Positions 51,568 to 61,664 of a DNA stretch of 64,000 bases are shown here, piece by piece. The stretch lies in the NCBI GenBank assembly GCA_003254925.1, contig QANZ01045302.1, forward strand, positions 296,303-360,302, read 5' to 3'. The notes below the pieces were generated by a model. The model was not told the origin of the DNA, made no database searches, and saw only the letters and a program-made list of their open reading frames with translations. Position numbers and translations under genes: made by a program. The first letter of the stretch is position 1, and each line of letters opens with the position of its first letter. This stretch comes from Chamaecrista fasciculata (Eukaryota > Streptophyta > Magnoliopsida > Fabales > Fabaceae).

Positions 51568-53026
51568 TGTGCTCTCAATTGATCAATAGAGCGAAAAATA
51601 TGAAAGAAAGAAAAATGAGAGGAATTCTGGATAAAATGATTCTCTATCCAGGAGAAACTTTATAGAGCAAATGTAACAGAATTTGTTACATGGAAGAATA
51701 CAGAAGGATCTGGAAACAATACACGTGTACAGCTATGATAAGAATACAAAAAATATCACAGACTGATTATAGAACAGCCCTCAACTAAATATAGCTAAAT
51801 ACCATTTTGGTCCTCTGTTCTAACTCTCCCCTTTAAACTAGACGGTATCCTAACTAGTCCAAGTTTAGCTCTGTTCTTCTCAAACTGTGACTAAGACAAT
51901 GCCTTGGTGAAGCAGTCTGCGACTTGTAGAGATGAAGGCACATAATGAACATCAACCTCATTGGAAAGGATCATATCACGAACAAAATGCACATCGATTT
52001 CAATATGCTTGCTCCGAGCATGTTGAACCGGATTTGCAGCTAAAGCCTTTGCACTGAGATTGTCACACCAAATCATGGCAGGTTGAGATGGTACAATTCC
52101 CAACTCTGTGAGAAGTGAAGTAATCCATCGAACTTCAGCTGCACTGTCTGCAAGTGCTTTGTACTCTGATTCAGTACTTGATCTTGATACAACCCTTTGC
52201 TTCCTGGAAGACCATGACAGTAGAGTATTGCCAAGATAAGTGCACATTCCTCCAACAGACTTCCTGTCATCTAGATCAGTAGCCCAATCTGCATCTGTAT
52301 AAGTGACAAGCCTGAGTATGTTTGCTGGTTTGAGATGAAGACCAACCTGCTTGGTCCCCTGCAAATATCTAAGAATCCTTTTTACACCCGAAAAATGGAC
52401 ATCAGTTGGGTTTGCCAAAAATTGACTCAGTTTATTTACAGCAAAGGAGATGTCAAGACGAGTTGTAGTCAGATACTGAAGTGACCCTATAGCTCTTCTA
52501 TATAAATATGGATCCTTCATCAGAGTACCATCTTTAGCAGTGAATTTTCTGCCAGTGACCATTGGCGTATCAACAGGAGCACAATTACTCATTTTGAGCC
52601 TCTCAAGAATGTCACAAATATACTTTTCTTGACTTAAATACATCCCAGACGCATCTCTACAGACTTCTATACCCAGAAAGTAAGACACTATACCAAGATC
52701 TTTCAGAGCAAAAATGGTATTCAATCTTTTAATAAATTCATTCAGATAGGCAGAGTTATTACCAGTCACCAATATGTCGTCGACATAAACGAGAACAAAC
52801 ACAGTGAGAGAAGTAGTGCGCAAAAAGAATAGCGAGACATCACTTCTTGAATTCTTGAAGCCCCACTGTAGCAACGTATCTCTCAGCCTATCGAACCAAG
52901 CACGAGGTGCTTGTTTCAGTCCATACAAGGCCTTGATAAGTCTGCAAACATGTGTAGGACGTTGTGGATCTTCAAACCCCTCTAGTTGTCGCATAAGAAC
53001 TTTTTCTTGAAGACACCAGTTGAGAN
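51568..53026 (-). mobile_element. 5'-truncated Ty1/copia retrotransposon (RT/RNase H and 3' LTR)
   Basis: On the minus strand an open frame (52994-51891) encodes the C-terminal half of a copia polyprotein. It shows the reverse transcriptase core ALYGLKQAPRAWFDRL and VYVDDILVTG. Then come GSLQYLTTTRLDISFAV and the RNase H part YTDADWATD, SSTESEYKALADSAAEV and IWCDNLSAKALAANPV. The end is VADCFTKALS. A polypurine tract (AAAGGGGAGAG) follows near 51830, then a probable 3' LTR to about 51568. Gag, protease, integrase and the 5' LTR are missing, and the break lies beside a single N at 53026. It sits between block D and block A of the inverted CHS unit. Confidence 0.85.
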
Positions 53027-53059
53027 GAAGTCAGGAACCATAAGAAATAAAACTAGATC

Positions 53060-53250
53060 TTGTCTTCAAAGCAAAACCAAACAGCATATTATAATTTATT
53101 CGAATTATTCATTTTGACAAATTGAATGATTTTTTTTTAAAAAAATCAATTACTCGAATTATTTTGATAATTAGCTTATACATTATAAAATTACTAATTA
53201 ATAAGTTGTTTAATTGATGTGATATATAACGACTTCACTCCTAAAAAATA
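53060..53250 (-). repeat. Block D, inverted copy downstream of CHS copy 2
   Basis: On the minus strand this matches 46263-46440 and 54870-55230, sharing TATAATGTATAAGCTAATTA and flanks. It lies 50 bases past the CHS copy 2 stop, in the same relative place as block D after CHS copy 1. Confidence 0.8.
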
Positions 53251-53296
53251 AAGGAAAACAAACAATGAAATATGTTGATTGAAGATTCATGAGTAT

Positions 53297-54559
53297 TTAA
53301 TTATGGGTGAAGTTGATGGGGGCGCTGTGTAAAACGAGACACTCTACAGTGAGACCAGGTCTAAATCTAAAAAGGACACCCCATTTAAATCCATCACCGT
53401 TGGTAGTTTTTCCCTCTTCTACGGACCTCCTTCTCATTTCATCCATTATGAAGAATAGACATGCACAAGACATGTTTCCGTACTCACTCAATACATGTTT
53501 TGTGGCTCTTAATTTGTCATCTTTTAGTTTGAGTTTAGCTTCTATCTCATTCAAGATTGCAGGTCCACCGGGATGTGTCACCCAAAATGTGGAATTCCAA
53601 TTGGCTCAAATGTTTCTTCCAAGGCTTTCCCTATGTTATTTGCAATGAGGTGAGGCACATTTTCCTTTAGGTGAAAAGTGAGCCCAATTTCACATAAGTG
53701 TCCCTCAATAGCACCTTTTGAATTTGGAATAATTGTTTGCGATGCAGACACAAGGTGAAACAATGGTCGTTTAGTGGAGTGATTAGGAGTGCAACCAACA
53801 ATCACAGAAGAAGCACCATTTCCAAATAATGCTTGTCCAACCAATGAGTCCAAGTGAATCTTGCAAGGCCCACGAAATGTGACCACACTTATCTCAGAAC
53901 AGACTATTAAAACTCTGGCACCAACATTATTCTCAGCTAGATCTTTTGCAAGACGGAGTACAGTACCACCAGCGTAGCAACCTAGATGGTAGAACATGAA
54001 GCGTTTGGTGGAAGGGCTAAGACCTAAGAGCTTGACAAGTTGGTAGTCTACACCGGGCATGTCAACACCAGAAGTGGCACAAAATATGAGATGAGTGATC
54101 TCGGACTTGGGCCTTCCCCATTCCTTCATAACCTTTAAAGCCGCTTTCTCACCAAGCTTTGGTACCTCCTCTACTAGAATGTCTTGGTGTGCATTCAAAG
54201 ATGGTTCATCATAAGAACCTATATTTGTGTTTTCTCTCAACATCTCTTCTGTGAGATGGAAGTATCGTTTTTTTATCGTCGATTTTTCACCTGTTAATAT
54301 GTAGCAAGTAAATTCACATATATATAAAAACTTACCAATAAGTTTATTGATACATAAATATAAAAATATGCTTAGAAATGCATTTTAACTTGGCCTTGAG
54401 TTGCGGCTGGTGGCTGTTTGTGACTCGAAAATAATAATAAGCAAAATCATCTTGATAAACACATTTGGAAGGGTTGGCGGTGCCAATGGCCAATATTATG
54501 GCTGGACCTCGAGCTCTCTGTGCCTCGCGAATCTCCTCCAATTCCAAATTATATGACAT
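53297..54559 (-). pseudogene. Chalcone-synthase-like gene, copy 2, with frameshift deletion and lost splice donor
   Basis: This is the inverted paralogue of the gene at 44159-45587. Exon 1 is 54559-54376 (184 nt, exactly the copy 1 length without its insert), and exon 2 is 54290-53297 (994 nt, 13 shorter). The 13-nt loss at about 53593 shifts the frame after FEPIGI and reaches a stop five codons later, before the catalytic His (THPGGP) and Asn (YGNMSCAC). Those residues are still encoded in the shifted frame down to 53297. At the intron border the donor reads CTAAGC where copy 1 has GTAAGT, so normal splicing should fail. The catalytic Cys (HLGCYAGG) remains. The start ATG and promoter match copy 1. 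A functional product is very unlikely. Confidence 0.9.
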
Positions 54560-54670
54560 TTTTTGGTTGAGAGCTTTGATTTCTAAATTTTATAACCTTA
54601 TATTAGGATTTGAGATGCAAGTTTGGAATTGCCCCAAATTGGAATGACACTGTACGAGTCACTAGCTGGC

Positions 54671-54678
54671 TATTTATA
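54671..54678 (-). promoter_or_regulatory. TATA box of CHS copy 2
   Basis: TATAAATA on the minus strand lies 112 bases upstream of the ATG, inside the same GAGCCTATAAATAGCCAGCT context as copy 1. Confidence 0.7.
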
Positions 54679-54869
54679 GGCTCACAGCAAACTCATGCAT
54701 GGTTTGGTTTCACTGAATAAATTAAGTATATACTTTGAGTAGTTACTAGTTATCGATCTTCACATTATTTAATGTTACTAAGTTATGTACATATATAATA
54801 AGTTTACAACAACTGGTGGTTCCCAAATATACATATATCAAATTCAAATAGATTTGTCTTAAACAACTA

Positions 54870-55265
54870 TTTATGAGTGAAGTCGCTATCACATCAACTA
54901 AACAACTTATTAGTAATTTTATAATGTATAAGCTAATTATCAAAATAATTTGAGTAATTATCAATAAATATTAGCCCAATTGGTAAGGAGTTAATTCATA
55001 ACTCATAAGATCGAGAGTTCGAATCCCGCTGCTGATGTGAGGACCTTGTTAGCAAGTGATTTGTAAGTATTTCTCTAAGTGCTTATAAGCTTAAAGGCAT
55101 GTTCTGATCTTGGAGAGACCCTAGGATCCAACTCACTTAAACTTTAAATTACCAAAAAATATAATTGGAGTAATTGATTTTTTTAAAAAAAAATCATTCA
55201 ATTTGTCAAAATGAATAATTCGAATAAATTATAATATTTTTTTTTGTCTATTTTTCGGCGCATTC
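54870..55265 (+). repeat. Block D, third copy, split by a SINE
   Basis: It matches 46270-46500 on the same strand once the SINE at 54960-55160 and one duplicated 15-mer are removed. It lies just upstream of the CHS copy 2 promoter, in direct orientation to the copy after CHS copy 1. Confidence 0.8.
54960..55160 (+). mobile_element. tRNA-derived SINE with 15-bp target duplication
   Basis: The A box TTAGCCCAATTGGTAAGG and B box GAGTTCGAATCCCG are both close to the pol III consensus. The flanks ATAATTTGAGTAATT (54945-54959) and ATAATTGGAGTAATT (55161-55175) differ at one base. The uninterrupted sequence in the block at 46373 proves the insertion. Confidence 0.9.
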
Positions 55266-56265
55266 TTAGGGTTAACTTTGGATCTTGGAGCTGGCCAAAA
55301 AAATACTTTGGATCTTGGAAAGGCAATTGAAGCCACCAGCCCACCTCGTACATATACCATACTAGGGGTTTAACGGGCACGTCAATATGCATGTAGTGTT
55401 TGAATTAAGTTTTTTTATTGATAAATGAGTAAGTTTGGGACCCATTTGAAATTTCCTGATATATTTGGGACTAATTAAAAATTTTGACTTAATGAGAATA
55501 AATATGGGTGATTTTTTTTTTTACATAAGAATGAACATGGACAATTTTACATAAAATATAAGAACTAAATTAATTTATTTTACACTATAGTATTATAAAG
55601 TTCAACTACCAGAAAGGATGGAGCCATATAATATAAGATAGATTTTATTGCCGTTTTTCATATTTAATAGATAATGACTGGAAAAATCCTGTGTCGGTGG
55701 CATTGTATATCTCTAAAGTCTAAACCAACAAAAGTATACCCAATTAAAATATGAATATAGTGTAATAAGATTTAAAAGAAATCTTGAAAATCGATCAAAT
55801 GTCTACTAGATTTTTTTTTTGGTAACAAAATGTCTACTAGATTTTATCTAGTGTACAATTTTACGATAATGAAAGTCACTTATAAATTTATGTAAATTTT
55901 ATAAGTGACTTTCCTTCATTACCATGAAAAAGAAAGAAAGAGACGAGGATTTAAATTTGAAGGGTGAAATTGTATTTCTTACGAAAAAAAAAGGGTGAAA
56001 TTGTATTTACTAGGATGAATTTTTTTTTTCTTGGGTCATAGTCCCTCTCATAAAAAGAGAGTCAAACGCATAAAAAAATTAATAATTATGGTTTTAAAAT
56101 AGTATTTTAGCCAAAACTTTTGTCAAATTTTGGACGAAAAAATAACGCATGACCCTTCCTGCTAACGGAGCAAACCACATGCCCCAATTTAAAACTTTTT
56201 AAACCACAAGGATCCTATCTGAAGATAGGCCAAACCATAGAGTCCTTTTGTGTAATTTACCATAA
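55266..56265. other. Intergenic, partly homologous to the CHS copy 1 downstream region
   Basis: There is no coding exon. Matches to 46500-46590 and 47115-47300 are recognisable (for example near 55640-55720), with the 513-base element absent at 55661. AT-rich low complexity otherwise. Confidence 0.55.
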
Positions 56266-56274
56266 AATAAAAAA

Positions 56275-57451
56275 GGCCAAAGTCCTATTTTGGACCCCCA
56301 GTTATGCTCAATGTTTCAAATTGGTCCCTCCAGTTATTTTTCGTTCCATATTGGTCCTCCCTTATGCAAAATTTGACAAAGTTGGTCCCTCTAACAGTTT
56401 TCATTCATTTTTCCGTTAAAAAAAAGATAAAATTAATTTTTAACTCCTAAAAATTTAAATTTTTTGCATTAAGGATAATAGAACCATGAGAAGGAAGAAA
56501 TTCTTCGGTGTTTTAGTTTATTTTGAAAAAAAAAACACAATCTCTCTCTGAATTCTGAAGCAATTTTCACAGTTCACTATCAACAAGAATTTGAGACGCC
56601 AAAACAATGAATTATTTAGGTCGTGTTTGGATGGCGGCGACGGTCCAGGCCACAAGTGTAAGACCTGCCTGAAGTCGATTCAGCAAAATCGGCAAAGACT
56701 GTTCTCCGCCGGCGATTCGTCGGATCTTCGACCATTGTACGGCATGATCGGCTCCGATGACCGACGAAGACAAGCCGACGACTCTCTTCGGAAAGTTATG
56801 TATCTGAATTGCTGGGGCCAGGGTTGATCTCCGACGTGAAGGTCGCCGGAGATCAGATCTGGAAATCCGAATCGTGATCGGGTCAAGAGATACGAGTTGA
56901 CGGAGTTTGGTACGGATGAATCGGATCAGATCTGAAACTTTAACTTGTAAATTAAATTGTACAGCGGAGTGTGCTTTCCTCCAAATAGAGTGTGAATTTG
57001 TAGTGTAAATAATGATAACGGAAATTGCCTTCCCCATGCTCTTCTCTAATTCATTATATACTTGAAACTAATTAAGAATCTTTGTCAAATAATAAGACGA
57101 AGAAGAAATTTGTGATTTTCCATCCATGGTCATCTGTTTATGGGTAAAGAAATTCGTGAACACTCGAGTTAAACTTCATCGTAAAATAAACTAAAACTCC
57201 CAAGTATTTCTTCTTTTTTACATTTTGGTTCTATTATAAAGAAAAAGGTCCTTAATGCAAAAAATTTAAACTTTTAGGAATTAAAAATCAATTTTGTCTT
57301 TTTTTTTTAACAGAAAAATGGATGGAAACTGTTAGAGGGACCAAATTTGTCAAATTTTGTATAACTGGAGGACCAATATGGAACGAAAAATAATTGGGGT
57401 ACCAATTTGGAACACTGAGCATAATTGAAGGACCAAAATAGGACTTTGACC
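56275..57451. mobile_element. Pack-MULE-like foldback element with a captured coding tail
   Basis: The left end GGCCAAAGTCCTATTTTGG mirrors the right end (CCAAAATAGGACTTTGACC). Flanking 9-mers AATAAAAAA (56266-56274) and GATAAAAAA (57452-57460) match at 8 of 9. The arms are about 260 bases (56275-56540 and 57185-57451). The right arm is also found inside the element at 19064 (20610-20885). The core is GC-richer and holds a 78-codon open frame on the plus strand. Confidence 0.8.
56591..56827 (+). pseudogene. Captured 3' exon fragment of an unidentified plant gene
   Basis: The plus strand is open and ends with RKVMYLNCWGQG then TGA, a C-terminal style (VMYLNCWG) I recall from small plant proteins of unknown function. 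The first codon is not ATG and there is no 5' exon. A Cys pair (GHKCKTCLKS) and a short Arg/Asp-rich part (SDDRRRQADDSLR) are visible. GC content is clearly above the flanks. Its function is not known. Confidence 0.4.
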
Positions 57452-57460
57452 GATAAAAAA

Positions 57461-57685
57461 TATTATTAGTTGATTATGAAAAGTGGATAAACTTATTAAA
57501 GGATGAAATTTAACTATTTAAGTAACCCAATTAATGTGAAAATTGGTGTGAATTATATTGTTCCTTGTACCACTAACACCGTGGGATTCTCATTCCCTTG
57601 GTTCTCACAAGTCACATGTCATTATATTCTTCTTATTATATGCCTTTAATTCCTTCTCTCAATCTCATGTGGGACCAGCATCTCT

Positions 57686-57716
<31 letters not shown>

Positions 57717-59213
57717 CTAACATCTACCCTTACAGTACAGGCTTTAGTCTCGATAATATTGCATATCCGATCCTATAGAATAATCAAATCCCTAACTTTA
57801 AATAAATTATTATTTGATGAAGATCGGAAATGTAAATGACAAACTTCAGTTTGAATATATGATGTCTCATCAGCAATCCGTTAGCAAGACTTTTCACCTA
57901 GCTCGAAGCTGCTTCTAATTAATGATGAAATTATACATAATATATAGAAGAAATTGATCAAGGCCCAATTGCTTAACGAGAAAATATTTTGTGTGATTTA
58001 AATTAATTAAATTTATACTAGTTATAATTATAATTATATTATAATATATAGTAATAGTAGGGTCCAATTTACGTAAAGCATGTAAAAAGTCATTTGCTTA
58101 AATGTATGAGCAAGAATCTTAGTTAATATAATTAAAATTCTAAACTCTCCAGGAACGCCACAAATGCCATAAATGACACAAGTGGGTATGTACGTACGTA
58201 GGTGACAAATGTATGGATGATATGTACATTTGGTACAATAAGAGAATATACGCGTTGCGTACTTCAATTTACGATAATCTTGAATTTTTAATGAAAGCCA
58301 CTCTCAACTACCACCTGTTGTTTTCTTAAAACGCACGACCAAACATGTCATAATGTGATAATGAGGAATAAAGAATAAACCACGAAAGAAAATAGGCGGG
58401 GTTAAAAAGAGAAAATGAAACAGGGAGACTACAAAGATGAGGGTTTTTTTTGTGGCCAAATTCAAAGAAGAGGGTTATTTTTTTGGCCGAAAAAAAGAGA
58501 AGGTTATTACATAAAGATATAAAGAAATACAATTAATTATTAAAATCAATCTTATTGGGATTTAACCGGACAGGATGGTCAGTCCAACCGCTATTGAAGA
58601 AGGAAACGGTATAATTTGACCATAAAAATTGGTCTGAGAATTAGACAGAAAATAATATGTTAGAAAAACAGGGTATGAGAAAGAAGAAGTTGAGGGTTTT
58701 GAGGCGTGAGTACCACACTTTCTTTTAAGAGATTATGTCCGTGCTACAGAAGGATCCACAATATATCTCTCTCAGGATACAACAAAACCTCTAAAATTGT
58801 TTATTTATAGAGTATAAAAAGGCACTTATGAACAGACATTTCTGTTCATGGCACCTATGAACAGACACTACTGTTCATGTGACAGAGTACTTCTAACAAA
58901 CGTATTTGTCTGTTTAATCAGTTGTATTGTTTCAAAAAAATAATTAGTCTGAATTGGAAATTAACTTGATGCCCAATGCCCAAGCCCCAAGTAAGTCTTT
59001 TAATATATATATATATATATATATAATTAATTTAATAGCATAATATATACTCTATTATATGTACCATCAAGTACTCTTTGAGTTGCCCAATATGAGACTT
59101 CCTTTCATCTCCATATTACAAACTATCTAACATAATCGGCCTGACTATTAAAATACCGTATGGTCCAATTTTTTATTTTTTCAAATTTTGATTTTTGAAT
59201 GAACTATCAACTA
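57461..59213. other. Intergenic, AT-rich
   Basis: There is no coding exon. (CT)n/(AT)n microsatellites lie near 57685-57717 and an (AT)n near 58999-59023. Confidence 0.55.
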
Positions 59214-59792
59214 CCGTCTTTGGAGGGGTTGCCGAGCCTCCCCCAACTCTTTTTCTTTGTTTTTCATGCTTTTCTTCTCTTCTTTGTAACCTAGTAAAGG
59301 AGTTCTTCTCTCAAATAGTGAGAGTTCTTTTGACTCGAAAGCCTTAAAGAATGCTTCAGATCTACAATTCAAACAGTATTCAAAAGCAGTTGACGGAGAA
59401 ATTTGCAAGTCCTGGCCAAATCGGTGAGGATAGACGAAGCAGGTGGGGAATCCGAACAGAAAAGAGGCGGTGGTTAGCGGTTGAGGAGCCCCCCACGATT
59501 GAAATGTCTCACGTTTGGTTTGTGTCCACTCTGTTTTTATAGATTAGATTTGGCTAGCCGTTTTTTCTCCCTTATTGTTGGATCAGGTGATGATTTTTTG
59601 TGTTTTTCTCTTCCCCTCATGTGTTGCTTGGGGTTAGGCTGTTGTTTTCTGTATATGATCTACATATCTCTTTGTCTGTTAGGGAGTGTAGGCATGTGAT
59701 TGTATTGTATTTCTCTGGGTCTACTTGGTCTTTCAGTGTTCTTCCCAGCGTTGTCTAGGTTGTATGATGTAATTTCGGACCTAAAAAAAATA
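59214..59792 (+). mobile_element. Poly(A)-tailed retroposed sequence with 12-bp target duplication
   Basis: AACTATCAACTA occurs at 59202-59213 and 59793-59804, and the insert ends in an A-run (CTAAAAAAAATA). These are the marks of LINE-driven retroposition. The body is GC-richer than its flanks and contains several short frames without a domain I recognise. It may be a 5'-truncated LINE 3' end or a retroposed transcript. Confidence 0.7.
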
Positions 59793-59804
59793 AACTATCA
59801 ACTA

Positions 59805-61664
59805 ATTTGTAAGCCCAAAAAAAAAGTAACCAATTGAAAATGAAATGTGAAGCCTTTGTGCATTGCACTATTTCATCTTTGAGACTTTATTTTATTCTCG
59901 TTTTTATTTTGGCTCCTCATGTATTGATATTTTTAATTTAGTCCTTTAAAAAAATTCTCAATTTAGTTCATAAAAATATTTTTTTTCTCTATTTAGCCCC
60001 TGAAGGGTTTGATTATGACATTATTAAAACTAACAAATCAGAATAGTCTAACTTAATTAGTTCAATTTATGAGATCATTGATATGATGAAAGACCTGTTA
60101 AAATAATGCATAAGAATGACTACATGAATTGATTCTGACACCCAAATTAATAAGAAGTTTAGAATATTTAGGTGAAAAATGACATGAAAAGAGTAATATA
60201 ATGTAGCTTCGTTTTAACATTAATTTGATGTATATATCAAGCTTTCATAGAGATAATGAAAGAAAGTAATCTAAAATTCGATTAAGTCGTAACTTGAATA
60301 ATGTATCCATTTAATTATTCAACCTCATCCTCTGCTTAATCGCATAATCGCGTCCACCACTGCTTCTGATGAAAAGTGTTCAACTTTGCAATCGTAATCT
60401 TCATCAATAATATCCTAAAACTCAGCTCCATTCTTGCCATGAGCCATATTAGTATAATTTATTATCTAAATAATAAATTATAATAAAAAACTATTACATT
60501 TAAATAATAATAAACTGTTAAGACCATTATGTATAGATTAAGATTAGTATAAAATAATTTTTTCAATACAATATTTAAACAATATTTTTTTTTAAAATGG
60601 CAGTTATATATATATATAATTTTTAAATACAATATTTTACAAGGGACGCAGTCTGGTGCCACGTCTGTTTGGTCTTGCTTGAAGGCTTTACATGAACGTG
60701 CATGATCTTTTTCGCAAATGAGTTATATTTATAGCTAATCTTCCCAATTAAGCTAGCTAGAAACAGGGTTCTTTGATTCAACCTTAACAAATAACTACTT
60801 AGGTGGACACTTTTTTAATTGAGTATTATGAAAAGATCAGTTTTTATTTTTTTTAATTTATCTAAATACTTAATATAGCCACTTTGGGGCTGAAAGTTCT
60901 TTCAAATGACAATGTTTGAGGTGAACCCATAAATGATGAGGATCTCAATACGAAGATACGACCTACCGCCTACGACACTCTGTATATTTTTATTTTCCTT
61001 GTATTTTCTTCTTCACTTTTTCCATACCTCTTTTCTTTAGTCTTTATTACTTTACACATTAAAGTATTAAACTACAGAACAAAGTATAAAAACACACTTT
61101 TGAGACTTGACCATAAGAACCACTAGCTGCCTTAATCTTCTCCAACATAACCTTGAATCAAGCTTTCAATAATAAGCCACCTCAACTCTCACTGACTTCA
61201 TCTTTATTAGTAACAAAATACGTACAACACTTAGTTTTCTTTCATTTATTACTTTTTTATTTGTTGTTGCTGGAAAAGAAGTGCAAAAAAATTGAAGGAG
61301 GTTGCAGAAGCAAAGCATCATAGTGATGAAAATGGTGTGCACTCTGATGGGATAATTAGTATTACTATGATAATAAAAAAGGGACGAAGTTATACAAAAC
61401 TACATATGTTATCACATAACAAACTAGCTTATGAAGATGGATACAGTAAGAAACAATAACATAAAAAACCTAACTGGAAATCCAGCAACTTGACCACAAG
61501 GTTACACAACCAGTGACTCTTTATTTCTTTTAGACTAAACAACCAGTGGCTTTTATTTTCATATATATTCTCACACACTCGGGTATAATATTATTGATAA
61601 AAACAACTAATGGCCTGGCCCAGAGCGATATGGCCATAGCCCATAAAGAGCCCATCCATACTAT
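59805..61664. other. Intergenic and 3' flank of the diverged polyketide synthase
   Basis: There is no coding exon in this AT-rich sequence. I see no further repeat with clear borders. Confidence 0.5.

Noticed and set aside
54963-55040. A tRNA gene
   Set aside because: A and B boxes are present, but I could not fold an acceptor stem or anticodon arm, and the whole 201 bases are flanked by a 15-bp target duplication, as for a SINE.
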